Shown: positions 16,603 through 24,906 of the stretch, piece by piece
How positions within the stretch are numbered: position 1 is the first letter of the stretch
Layout: every line of letters starts with the position of its first letter
Source of the DNA: UBA1783 sp964449115
Lineage (GTDB): Bacteria > Bacillota_I > Bacilli_A > Erysipelotrichales > Erysipelotrichaceae
Direction of reading: 5' to 3'
DNA: 64,000 bases
NCBI GenBank assembly: GCA_964449115.1
Contig: CAYUXW010000007.1
Coordinates: 7,082-71,081 of the forward strand
Translations under genes and position numbers: made by a program
The notes under the pieces: model-generated
Told to the model about the DNA's origin: nothing
Database searches by the model: none
Seen by the model: the letters and a program-made list of their open reading frames with translations, nothing else

Positions 16603-16678
16603 TGGTGGAGGTTAACGGGCTTGAACCGCTGACCCCCTGCTTGTAAGGCAGGTGCTCTCCCGACTGAGCTAAACCTCC
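16603..16678 (-). tRNA. tRNA-Val (anticodon TAC)
   Basis: 76 nt with encoded CCA. Acceptor begins GGAGGTT, anticodon loop CTTACAA. First gene of the operon, 2 bases from tRNA-Thr. Confidence 0.95.
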
Positions 16679-16698
16679 ATAGCTTTCGTGCCTATATA

Positions 16699-16727
16699 AT
16701 TTAACATATTGACAGGTTATAAGTCAA
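16699..16727 (-). promoter_or_regulatory. Promoter of the six-tRNA operon
   Basis: On the minus strand TTGACT (16727-16722) and TTAAAT (16704-16699) are separated by 17 bases, about 20 bases before tRNA-Val. Confidence 0.6.
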
Positions 16728-16797
16728 CAGATATTTCAAAAAATGTAATTTTTTAAAGCAAGATAATTATATAACATTATTGGTTAAATAGTAAGTA

Positions 16798-16839
16798 TTT
16801 TACACATTCAGTAGAATTTTACACATTCAGTAGAATTTT
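16798..16839 (+). repeat. Tandem direct repeat, 19-bp unit, two copies
   Basis: The unit TTTTACACATTCAGTAGAA occurs at 16798-16816 and again at 16817-16835, followed by another TTTT. It ends 4 bases before a TATAAT (16844-16849), so it lies where the -35 region and upstream activator of the next gene would be. Confidence 0.85.
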
Positions 16840-16870
16840 ATTGTATAATTAGTAACGGTGAGGTGTTTAT

Positions 16871-17260
16871 ATGTTTAAAGCGTTTAACAAACCAGCCTTA
16901 ACAAGAAGGCAGAGATTTACCAGAGCTATTCTTTTCGGTAGTCTTTTTACACTTTTAATTACTATAGTGAATATAATTCTGATTAAAGTATTCCATTTAT
17001 ATTTTGTGATTCTTTATTTACCGATTGGACTGGCTATTGGAAATATTATTCAATATTTCGGCAAAGGTGTGCAGATACAGTTTTCAATTTTAGCTGCTGT
17101 ACTGACAGCAGTCTGTATTTTAGTCTGTGATTTAGTTGCTTTTAATTTTGATATAGGATTTTATTTAAGTACATTTACCGGTGGCTATGACACACTTTTT
17201 GACATCGGTTATAGAGTAGCAGCAGTTTATTTTGCTTACAGCAGTGCCAGAGTAGTATAG
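16871..17260 (+). CDS. Small membrane protein of unknown function
   Basis: 129 aa. A basic N-terminal stretch (KPALTRRQRFTRAI) is followed by four predicted membrane segments, two of them around FVILYLPIGLAIGNIIQYF and IQFSILAAVLTAVCILVCDL. I do not recognise a family. GGTGAGG 7 bases upstream and TATAAT at 16844-16849 support expression. It is followed after 12 bases by a second small membrane protein and then the M16C peptidase, so the three may be co-transcribed. Confidence 0.7.
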   Translation: MFKAFNKPALTRRQRFTRAILFGSLFTLLITIVNIILIKVFHLYFVILYLPIGLAIGNIIQYFGKGVQIQFSILAAVLTAVCILVCDLVAFNFDIGFYLSTFTGGYDTLFDIGYRVAAVYFAYSSARVV

Positions 17261-17272
17261 GAAGGTGATTGT

Positions 17273-17602
17273 ATGAAAAGATATGGTATACCATTAATTG
17301 TAATATTGGCAGGTTCACTCTTGCTATCGCTGATACAGAGATATTTTCCAGTCAGTAGTACATTTATTTACTTTTTAAAAGCGCTGTTACTGTTTGTTTT
17401 TGGCGTGTATTTAAGCACATACAGTAAGAAATCAAGTGGCTGGATTAAAAAGTTTGTAGTAGCTGGCTTATTTATATTGGTTTTATTATTTGATTTAGGT
17501 TTAATTAGAGTTGCAGTATTTAGTAGAATTTTATCTTTTGTTGGTATAAATTCCATTATTTATGCAATGATATATATTTATTTCGGTTATATATTTTTTT
17601 AA
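17273..17602 (+). CDS. Small membrane protein of unknown function
   Basis: 109 aa, almost wholly hydrophobic with about four membrane segments joined by short basic loops (YSKKSSGWIKKF). No family recognised. The GAAGGTGATT site sets the ATG. It lies 12 bases after another small membrane protein and 14 bases before the M16C peptidase gene. The two may form a small membrane complex, but nothing in the sequence shows its role. Confidence 0.65.
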   Translation: MKRYGIPLIVILAGSLLLSLIQRYFPVSSTFIYFLKALLLFVFGVYLSTYSKKSSGWIKKFVVAGLFILVLLFDLGLIRVAVFSRILSFVGINSIIYAMIYIYFGYIFF

Positions 17603-17616
17603 CAGGAGGTTTTTAG

Positions 17617-20502
17617 ATGAAAATAAACGATATTATTAAAGGATTTAAAGTAGAGAAGGTTGTAGAAAGTGATGAGTTAAAGGCAACTGCCTATTATATG
17701 ACTCATATAAACACTAAAGCACAACTTTTATATTTAGACAGAGATGAAGACAATAAAACATTTGCTATTGGTTTTAAAACAATCCCAACTGATCATACTG
17801 GTGTATTCCATATTTTGGAACACTCAGTCTTGGGTGGTTCAGAAAGATTCCCATTAAAAGAACCATTTGTTGATTTATTAAAGAGTTCTTTGACGACTTT
17901 TTTAAATGCTATGACTTTTCCAGATAAAACAGTTTATCCAGTAAGTTCAAGAAATGATAAAGACTTCAGAAATTTAGTCAGAGTTTACCTGGATGCAGTA
18001 TTCAATCCACTTTGTCTAAAAAATGAAAACATCTTTAGACAGGAAGGATGGCATTATGAAATAAATGATAAAGAAGAGCCTATTATCTATAAAGGCGTTG
18101 TCTATAATGAAATGAAGGGTGCCTACTCTACAGCAGAAAGCATGGCTACTGAATTTTTGCTGAATGAAATGTTCCCTGATAACTGTTATCAGTATTCTTC
18201 TGGTGGCAATCCTGATATGATTCCAGAGTTGACCTATGAGAAGTTTAAGGCATCACACGCTAAATATTATCATCCGACAAACTCAATGATCTTCCTTGAT
18301 GGCAAGATGAACCTGGAAGAAATATTAGGCATTATTGATGCTGAACATTTAGCTGGATATACAGAAAATGCCCAGGTAGATAAAATAAAGAAGCAAAAAC
18401 CAATTGTCAAAGATGTTGTAATAAAAGAATATGCAGTACCAGCTCATACAGATACAACTAATAAGGCCATTGCTTCATTTGGCTTTGGCTTGGCAGATTT
18501 TGATGATTATGAAGTTAATACAGCTTTCCAGATTATTTCTAATATTTTAGCTGAGAACAATGAATCAGTTTTAGTAAAAGCCATCTTAGAAAAAGGCTTA
18601 GCTGAAAATGTTATGGTTGGTGTTGACACCTTCCTGTTACAGCCAAGTTTTTATATGCTGATTAATAATACTGAAAAAGAAAAATATGATGAAATTGTTT
18701 CAACAATTAAAGAAGTTTTAGAAAAACTTGTTAAAGAAGGCTTAAACAAAGATGAGCTGACAGCTAATCTGAATAAAATGGAGTTTTCTAACAAGGAAAG
18801 AGATTTTGGCTATGCCCCAAAGGGAATTATTTACACTATCCTGGCGATGGGTGGCTGGAACTATGGTGGAGATCCTTTAGATGGTTTATGTAACGCTGAT
18901 GTTTATAAATCATTAAGAGAAAAGATTGAAACTGACTATTTTGAAAGATTAATTGAAAAATATTTATTAAATCCAGCTCATCACGCTGCCTTGCTGATGG
19001 TTCCTTCAACCACAATGGAGGCCGAAAAACAAGAAGCCTTGGAAAAAGAGTTGGCTGAATTTAAAGAATCATTATCAGAAAAAGAGATTGAAGAATTAAT
19101 AGCTTTCAATAAACAGTTGTTAGAATGGCAATCAAAAGAAGAAACAGCTGAAATTAAGGCGACACTACCTACTTTAGAGTTAAGTGATATTGATGAAAAA
19201 CCAGCACTTATTGAAAAGGAAATAACTGAGGTTGATGGAGTAACAGTAATCAGCTACAAACCAGAAGCTGAAGGAATTACTTATGGAGCTTTATATTTCA
19301 ATGTTGAAGACCTTTCTCTTGAAGATTGTCAGGATTTAGCGATTGTTACTAAATTGATCGATGAACTGGCTTCTAAAAACCATTCGACCAGTGAACTGGC
19401 AAGAATTAGAAATACTTATCTGGGTAGTTTCAAAGTTCAAAATACATTGATTCCACATGAAAATGATGATGGCTATAAACATCTGGTAGCTGTTATGTAT
19501 TCTTGTCTGGATAAAAACAACGAGATTGCTTTCGATATTGTTAAGGAGCATTTATATGATCTTCTGTTCAACGATGAAAAAGCTGTGTTAAATGTTTTAA
19601 GACAGGGTAAGGCAATGATGGAAATGGAAATCTCCATGGCTGGACATAGCTATGCAGGTAATAGAGTTCTAGCTTCTACCTGTGAAGTTGGGACAGTTAA
19701 GGAAGTGATGGAAGGCTACAGCTTCTACAACTATGTTAAGGAACTGATAGATAACTTTAACGAAGAAAAATTAGAAAAGCTTCAAGATATCTACAATTCC
19801 ATCTTTACTAAGAATCGTTTGACCTTAAGTATTATGAGTGCTCAAAAAGAAGAAGGCATAAGAAATATACTGGCAGCAGTTAAGGAAGATGAAAGTTCAG
19901 TTGTTAAAGCAAAAAGAGAAACAATGCCTAAGGTAAATGAAGGTATCGTTATAGCATCAGGAGTTGGTTATGCAGCAATGGGTGCCAATGTCAGTGAAGC
20001 TATTAAAGATATCAAAGGTAATCTGGCAGTTGTAAATAAGGTTTTAGGATTTGACTACCTATGGAGTGAAATAAGAGCTAAAGGTGGAGCCTATGGTTGT
20101 GGAATTAGCAGTAAAGCAGGTAACATCATGTTCTTCTCATACCGTGACCCAAATCCAAGACATTCAATTGATGTTTATAAAGCTACCAATGATTTTTTAG
20201 ATAATTTCTATAATCATGTAGACAGTTTGGACAATCTCATTATTGGTACTATTGGCGAAAGTGATCCACTTTTAACAGCTAAAACCAGAATCAGTACTGG
20301 TAACGAGGAATACTTTTCAAATATGACTTACCAGGATAAATGCGAATTAAGAGCTCAGATTCTGGCAACCACAAAAGAAGATTTCCTAAAAGTTAAAGAA
20401 GTGTTTGACAAGGTAAATGAAAATGCTGATATATGTATTGTTGCAGGAGCTCATTTACTGGAACAATGTGAAGACATTATCGATAAAACATTAGAGTTAT
20501 AA
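17617..20502 (+). CDS. M16C insulinase-type zinc metallopeptidase (PreP/HypA-like)
   Basis: 961 aa, the length of presequence-protease type M16C enzymes. The inverted zinc motif is HILEH (His65, Glu68, His69) and the third ligand is expected at Glu165 in VYNEMKGAY. The central part has the M16C-associated domain and the C-terminal half the inactive M16 repeat ending with the IRAKGGAYGCG and SYRDPNP segments. No signal peptide is seen, so it acts in the cytosol, closing as a clamshell on short unfolded peptides. ACAGGAGG sets the start. Strong terminator at 20509-20537. Confidence 0.93.
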   Translation: MKINDIIKGFKVEKVVESDELKATAYYMTHINTKAQLLYLDRDEDNKTFAIGFKTIPTDHTGVFHILEHSVLGGSERFPLKEPFVDLLKSSLTTFLNAMTFPDKTVYPVSSRNDKDFRNLVRVYLDAVFNPLCLKNENIFRQEGWHYEINDKEEPIIYKGVVYNEMKGAYSTAESMATEFLLNEMFPDNCYQYSSGGNPDMIPELTYEKFKASHAKYYHPTNSMIFLDGKMNLEEILGIIDAEHLAGYTENAQVDKIKKQKPIVKDVVIKEYAVPAHTDTTNKAIASFGFGLADFDDYEVNTAFQIISNILAENNESVLVKAILEKGLAENVMVGVDTFLLQPSFYMLINNTEKEKYDEIVSTIKEVLEKLVKEGLNKDELTANLNKMEFSNKERDFGYAPKGIIYTILAMGGWNYGGDPLDGLCNADVYKSLREKIETDYFERLIEKYLLNPAHHAALLMVPSTTMEAEKQEALEKELAEFKESLSEKEIEELIAFNKQLLEWQSKEETAEIKATLPTLELSDIDEKPALIEKEITEVDGVTVISYKPEAEGITYGALYFNVEDLSLEDCQDLAIVTKLIDELASKNHSTSELARIRNTYLGSFKVQNTLIPHENDDGYKHLVAVMYSCLDKNNEIAFDIVKEHLYDLLFNDEKAVLNVLRQGKAMMEMEISMAGHSYAGNRVLASTCEVGTVKEVMEGYSFYNYVKELIDNFNEEKLEKLQDIYNSIFTKNRLTLSIMSAQKEEGIRNILAAVKEDESSVVKAKRETMPKVNEGIVIASGVGYAAMGANVSEAIKDIKGNLAVVNKVLGFDYLWSEIRAKGGAYGCGISSKAGNIMFFSYRDPNPRHSIDVYKATNDFLDNFYNHVDSLDNLIIGTIGESDPLLTAKTRISTGNEEYFSNMTYQDKCELRAQILATTKEDFLKVKEVFDKVNENADICIVAGAHLLEQCEDIIDKTLEL

Positions 20503-20504
20503 AA

Positions 20505-20537
20505 AAAGTCCTACACCAACAGTGGTGTAGGATTTTA
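20505..20537 (+). terminator. Terminator of the M16C peptidase gene
   Basis: TCCTACACC (20509-20517) pairs perfectly with GGTGTAGGA (20524-20532), flanked by A7 and TTTTA. Confidence 0.85.
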
Positions 20538-20613
20538 TATTAATGATGATAGTAAAAGACAAGAATCTACTTCTTATTTTCTTTGTTTTTTAGATTAAGT
20601 TTTTCTATATTGA

Positions 20614-20622
20614 TGCTATAAT
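20614..20622 (+). promoter_or_regulatory. Extended -10 promoter of the DUF4097-type gene
   Basis: TGCTATAAT (extended -10) ends at 20622, six bases before the ATG at 20629. The start of transcription would fall on or next to the start codon, so the message may be leaderless. Confidence 0.5.
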
Positions 20623-20628
20623 TACATT

Positions 20629-21480
20629 ATGAAAAAAGAGAACAGACTATTTGCGGCTATTGTTATATTATTGGTTTTAATCCTAGGGATTTCCTACGCC
20701 TATGGCAAGTATTATTTTCCAAGTGCTAAATCATACTCTGCCTACTTGGAAATATTCCAAGAATTTGAGAGTAATGAAATCATTTCTATTTCAATAGATT
20801 CTATAAACCACAGTGTTGAGATCAAGCCAAGCAATAATGAGAAAATAAAAGTTTCATATTATCAAAAGGTTGATAACTCAAATATTTTTAAATTGGATCA
20901 GAAAGTTTTAACTATGGAGTTTATTGAAAAGGTTGAAAATTTTGACCCATTACTATTTAAGCCGGATAAAAATATAAATGTAATTACAATTTATCTGCCT
21001 CAGGATATAACAATTGATATCAATGTTAAAACTATTATTGGCAGTTTTACGATAAATGATGTTTCTGCCAGAAATATAAACTTTAATAATATTACTGGCG
21101 ATTTCATTATGAATAATGTAGGATGTAATAGTATTGTATTATCATGTAACACTGGTGATGTAAAAATTATGAGTACTGCCTTTAATCGCTTTAATGGTTT
21201 TATTGTTTCAGGTAACTTTGATTTCACTTTAGTTGATAGTTTTGACACCTATAAATTTGAAGTTTCTACTACCTATGGTCAGCTGAAATTGAATAATGAT
21301 TATGTCTATGAAACAAATGTGGTCAATGAAATTGAAACAGTTGAAAAAAGTAACAGCTTGATTTCCAATAGCTCTAAAGAAGGAAAAACATTTATTTTAA
21401 GTACCTTAAGAGGAAATATATCCATTAATACGACAGAAGTAAAGGAAAATATAGAGGAAAACACAGAAGCTAACCAGTAG
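20629..21480 (+). CDS. DUF4097-like beta-strand repeat protein, membrane-anchored
   Basis: 283 aa. One N-terminal membrane anchor (LFAAIVILLVLILGISYAY), then regularly spaced beta strands (INDVSARNINFNNITGDF, IVLSCNTGDVKIMSTAF) that look like the short beta-helix of DUF4097 proteins. Such proteins are often linked with cell-envelope stress systems, but no partner is encoded here. The C-terminal tail is Glu/Asn-rich. There is no Shine-Dalgarno before the ATG and an extended -10 lies six bases upstream, suggesting a leaderless message. The glyA start follows 26 bases after the stop. Confidence 0.65.
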   Translation: MKKENRLFAAIVILLVLILGISYAYGKYYFPSAKSYSAYLEIFQEFESNEIISISIDSINHSVEIKPSNNEKIKVSYYQKVDNSNIFKLDQKVLTMEFIEKVENFDPLLFKPDKNINVITIYLPQDITIDINVKTIIGSFTINDVSARNINFNNITGDFIMNNVGCNSIVLSCNTGDVKIMSTAFNRFNGFIVSGNFDFTLVDSFDTYKFEVSTTYGQLKLNNDYVYETNVVNEIETVEKSNSLISNSSKEGKTFILSTLRGNISINTTEVKENIEENTEANQ

Positions 21481-21506
21481 CTTCTTTTGTGTTCGTTGGA
21501 GGAATT

Positions 21507-22763
21507 ATGATTAATAAAATGATTGATGTGATTGCTAAAGAAGATGAGCAGATTGCTTCGGCAATAAAAAGAGAACTTGAAAGGCAAAACCGTAATATTG
21601 AACTGATAGCTTCTGAAAACATTGTTTCTGAAGCAATTTTAATGGCCACAGGCTCAGTATTGACTAACAAGTATGCTGAAGGCTATCCAAATAGAAGATA
21701 TTATGGTGGCTGCTATGTGGTAGATGAGATTGAAAATCTGGCTATTGAAAGAGCTAAAGAACTTTTTGGCTGCAATTATGCCAATGTTCAGCCTCATTCA
21801 GGTTCACAGGCAAACTTTGCTGTATATCAGGCTTTATGCAATGTTGGTGATACGATTATGGGTATGTCTTTAGATAATGGAGGACATCTGACTCATGGTT
21901 CGCCATTTAACTTCTCAGGTAAAAATTATAATATCGTCCAATATGGAGTCGATAGAGAAACAAGCCAGATTGATTATCAAAGGGTTGAAGAAATAGCTAA
22001 AGAGTGTAAACCTAAAATGATCATTGCTGGCGCCAGTGCCTATCCTAGAATTATTGATTTTAAAAAGATGGCTGAAATAGCTCATAGTGTTGGAGCTTAT
22101 CTAATGGTAGATATGGCCCATATTGCTGGATTGGTTGCTGCTAAACTGCATCCATCTCCAATTGGTTATGCTGATGTAGTTACCAGTACTACTCACAAGA
22201 CTCTGAGAGGTCCTAGAGGAGGCTTGATTTTGTGCAATGATGAAGAAATTGCTAAAAAAATTAATTCAGCTGTTTTTCCAGGAACTCAGGGAGGACCACT
22301 TGAACATGTTATCGCTGCTAAAGCTATTTGTTTTAAACAGGCTTTAAGCGATGATTTTGTAAAATATCAAAAGCAGGTAATCAATAATGCTAAAGCAATG
22401 GCCAAAGCGATTGAAGATGGTGGCTTAGACTTAGTCAGTGGAGGCACTGACAATCATCTGATTCTGATTGATTTAAGAAAAGCTAATATTACTGGTAAAG
22501 AGATGGAAGAAAGATTGGATGAAATTTATATTACCGCAAATAAAAATACAATTCCATTTGATGAAGAAAAGCCATCTGTAACTTCGGGAATCCGTATTGG
22601 CTCACCAACCGTAACAACCAGAGGTTTTGATGAAGAGGATTGTTATCTAGTTGGCAAATTAATTGTTGAAGCCAGCAGGGATGACTTTGAAGAAAGAAAA
22701 GAACAACTGATTAAACAGGTTATTGCCCTCACTGAAAAATATCCTATCTATGGTAAAAAATAA
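21507..22763 (+). CDS. glyA: Serine hydroxymethyltransferase
   Basis: 418 aa PLP enzyme that interconverts serine and glycine with transfer of a one-carbon unit to tetrahydrofolate. Hallmarks: IELIASENIVSEAI, the KYAEGYPNRRYYGGC folate/PLP region, PLP Lys231 in STTHKTLRGPRGG, and the C-terminal IRIGSPTVTTRGF. I chose ATG 21507 behind TTGGAGG; a GTG at 21489 has no binding site. It complements the glycine cleavage operon at 53.3-60.1 kb. A 9-bp terminator follows. Confidence 0.96.
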   Translation: MINKMIDVIAKEDEQIASAIKRELERQNRNIELIASENIVSEAILMATGSVLTNKYAEGYPNRRYYGGCYVVDEIENLAIERAKELFGCNYANVQPHSGSQANFAVYQALCNVGDTIMGMSLDNGGHLTHGSPFNFSGKNYNIVQYGVDRETSQIDYQRVEEIAKECKPKMIIAGASAYPRIIDFKKMAEIAHSVGAYLMVDMAHIAGLVAAKLHPSPIGYADVVTSTTHKTLRGPRGGLILCNDEEIAKKINSAVFPGTQGGPLEHVIAAKAICFKQALSDDFVKYQKQVINNAKAMAKAIEDGGLDLVSGGTDNHLILIDLRKANITGKEMEERLDEIYITANKNTIPFDEEKPSVTSGIRIGSPTVTTRGFDEEDCYLVGKLIVEASRDDFEERKEQLIKQVIALTEKYPIYGKK

Positions 22764-22770
22764 TACATTA

Positions 22771-22798
22771 AAATAAGACAAAAAGTCTTATTTTATAT
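22771..22798 (+). terminator. Terminator of glyA
   Basis: AAATAAGAC (22771-22779) pairs with GTCTTATTT (22785-22793), then TTATA. Confidence 0.75.
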
Positions 22799-22819
22799 TG
22801 ATAGATAAAGTTTTTAAAA

Positions 22820-22846
22820 GGGTTATCAAGAGTAGCTTGAAAACCC
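22820..22846 (+). promoter_or_regulatory. Leader hairpin before the DUF2156-GNAT gene
   Basis: GGGTT-A-TCAAG (22820-22830) faces CTTGA-A-AACCC (22836-22846): a 10-bp stem with one A-A mismatch and a 5-base loop. There is no T-run, so it is not an ordinary terminator. Confidence 0.5.
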
Positions 22847-22881
22847 AGAATGTTTGTTATAAAATATAAAAACTTTAAAAT

Positions 22882-24408
22882 ATGTTAAAAATGTTTAACA
22901 TATTATATGAAAGGATGAAAAAATTATTTATGCATATTGGCAAAGAGAATACAATTGAAACTGATGAAAAATCCTGTGAAACTCCAGAATTTAACCATAT
23001 ATTAAGTTTTGAAGATGTTTCATGTAAAACAGTCGGTCGCTTAATTGAATTAGGCCAGAATTATCCGTATCTGCTTTCATGTTATTCACCAGGCTATCTT
23101 TTGATGTGGAAGGAGTATTTTAATGCTTCCTATACTACTGTAGCAGGTTGTGTTGTTATAAAGGTTTGTATTTCCAATAAAGAGAAATTCTTTTTTCCAT
23201 ATCTCTATGAAGATAGCGGAAATATCAATGATGCTCTTGAAGCGATTGAAAAATATTGTTCCAAAAAGTCTATTCCACTTTCTTTTTATGTTGTACCACG
23301 CGAAATGATGCCACTGGTAGCTCTTCGTTATAACAACTATAATGTAAGTTTTAATCATAATGAAAGTGAGTATATATATTTATCGGAAGATATGCGCCTA
23401 TTTTCGGGGAAAAAATACGCCGGGCAGCGCAATCATGTCAATAAATTTATAAAATTATTTCCCAATGCTGTATTTATGCCCTTAAATGACACAGCTGAAG
23501 AAAAAGAAAAGCTTGAAAGATTTTGGAGTCGTTTTGAGGATGATTTTAGAAAGAGCAACATTTTTTCAGCTCGCATGGAACTTAAAAGAGCACGTGAAAT
23601 GCTTTTGCTTCCTTGTTTGAAATCTGATTTTGAAGCGGTTATTGAACTGGATGGCGAAATTATTTCTTTCTGTTTTGGTGAAATTATCGGTGATGTATTG
23701 ATAATTCATATCGAAAAATCACTGGATAACTATCCTGGTGTATATCAGTTTATGGTTAAAAGTTTTGCTGAAAAGTATGGACAGAATGTAACATATATTA
23801 ATCGACAGGATGATGCCGGCAGTAAAGGACTTAGAATTTCAAAAACCCAATACCAGCCACTGAAAAGCGAAGAGCAGATAGCTGTTAAAGTGCGTACTGA
23901 ACTTGTAAACCTGAAAAAGATACCACAGGCCAAAAGTGAAAGATTAACCTACAGTCAGATAAGTGAACTCGACATTGTTGAGTATAATCGTCTATGCCTT
24001 GATGATGAACTTAATAAATACTGGGACTATGATTATCGCAACGATCTGCATGGAGAACTTACTGATGATTATTTTTATCAAATGGCAACATCAGACTTTA
24101 AAGACAAGGTGGGCTTAAGCATGGCTGTTCGTTTAGAAGACAAATTGATAGGTGAGGTAGTCATAAATGAATTTGATTTTCGTGGAAGTGCCAATATTGG
24201 TACAAGATTATTGCCAGAATATCTAGGAAAGGGTTATGGCAGAGAAGCCTTTGAAGCTGCCTGCGATTATGCCTTGTATGAAATTGGCTTAAAGAGTGTA
24301 ACTGCCTATTGCTATCGTGAAAATATTGCCTCATATAAGATGATCAGCTCAGTTATGAGTTTAACTGGTGAAGATGAAACATATTACTACTTTAAAAAGA
24401 CAGTGTAA
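22882..24408 (+). CDS. DUF2156 (lysyl-transferase-like) and GNAT acetyltransferase fusion protein
   Basis: 508 aa. Residues about 35-330 resemble DUF2156/phosphatidylglycerol lysyltransferase C-terminal domains, a tandem GNAT-like fold (NYPYLLSCYSPGYLLMWKEY, KKYAGQRNHVNKF, EIISFCFGEIIGDVLIIHIEK). Residues about 345-508 form a standard GNAT domain with acetyl-CoA loop LLPEYLGKGYGREAF. The likely activity is aminoacyl or acetyl transfer to an unknown acceptor. The start is uncertain: ATG 22882 has no binding site, and ATG 22915 or 22930 near GAAAGGATG are alternatives. No N-terminal membrane flippase domain is present, unlike MprF. Confidence 0.7.
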   Translation: MLKMFNILYERMKKLFMHIGKENTIETDEKSCETPEFNHILSFEDVSCKTVGRLIELGQNYPYLLSCYSPGYLLMWKEYFNASYTTVAGCVVIKVCISNKEKFFFPYLYEDSGNINDALEAIEKYCSKKSIPLSFYVVPREMMPLVALRYNNYNVSFNHNESEYIYLSEDMRLFSGKKYAGQRNHVNKFIKLFPNAVFMPLNDTAEEKEKLERFWSRFEDDFRKSNIFSARMELKRAREMLLLPCLKSDFEAVIELDGEIISFCFGEIIGDVLIIHIEKSLDNYPGVYQFMVKSFAEKYGQNVTYINRQDDAGSKGLRISKTQYQPLKSEEQIAVKVRTELVNLKKIPQAKSERLTYSQISELDIVEYNRLCLDDELNKYWDYDYRNDLHGELTDDYFYQMATSDFKDKVGLSMAVRLEDKLIGEVVINEFDFRGSANIGTRLLPEYLGKGYGREAFEAACDYALYEIGLKSVTAYCYRENIASYKMISSVMSLTGEDETYYYFKKTV

Positions 24409-24455
24409 AGTATTTGACGGTGAAAGAAAATTTGTTGTTTTCAATTCATTAAAAA

Positions 24456-24526
24456 AAACGACAATTTTAGAAAGGATTGTCGTTTATCAGCAGTTTGAAA
24501 TAAGACCTCAGGGTCTTATTTTTTTA
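24456..24526 (+). terminator. Two consecutive terminators between convergent genes
   Basis: Hairpin 1: AAACGACAAT (24456-24465) / ATTGTCGTTT (24476-24485). Hairpin 2: AATAAGACC (24499-24507) / GGTCTTATT (24512-24520), then six Ts. The second overlaps the stop codon of the minus-strand HIT gene (24516), so it may work in both directions. Confidence 0.75.
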
Positions 24527-24905
24527 TGGTATTTAATATTTCTTTTAAATCATAGTTGTGCACTTGACCACGAATATAGTAATCATCACCGATATATCTT
24601 GGAATAACGTGGAAATGAATATGATATACAGCCTGACCAGCTGGTTCATTATTGTTAGAAACGATATTACAGCCATCAGCATTTAGTTTGTCTGTCAATA
24701 AGATAGCCATTTTTTGGCAAACTACAATCATCTGCTTTAAAGTTTCTTCATCGACATCATAGATATTGACAAAATGCTTTTTTGGAATGACCAGGGTATG
24801 ACCCTTTGTCGCCTGGGAAATATCCAAAATAGCCATTACCATATCATCTTCATAGACCAGATTGGTTGGAAGTTCTCCTTTTACGATTTTACAGAAAACA
24901 CACAT
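24516..24905 (-). CDS. HIT family nucleotide hydrolase
   Basis: 129 aa, typical of HinT-like purine phosphoramidases. The histidine triad is VYHIHFHVIPR (His95, His97, His99). CxxC at the N-terminus (Cys2, Cys5) probably binds structural zinc together with His residues. Cytosolic, hydrolyses nucleoside phosphoramidates. It is 1 base downstream of rmuC and is translated from AAGGAGG inside the end of that gene. No PKCI substrate is evident from context. Confidence 0.92.
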   Translation of the reverse strand: MCVFCKIVKGELPTNLVYEDDMVMAILDISQATKGHTLVIPKKHFVNIYDVDEETLKQMIVVCQKMAILLTDKLNADGCNIVSNNNEPAGQAVYHIHFHVIPRYIGDDYYIRGQVHNYDLKEILNTIKK

Positions 24906-24906
24906 A

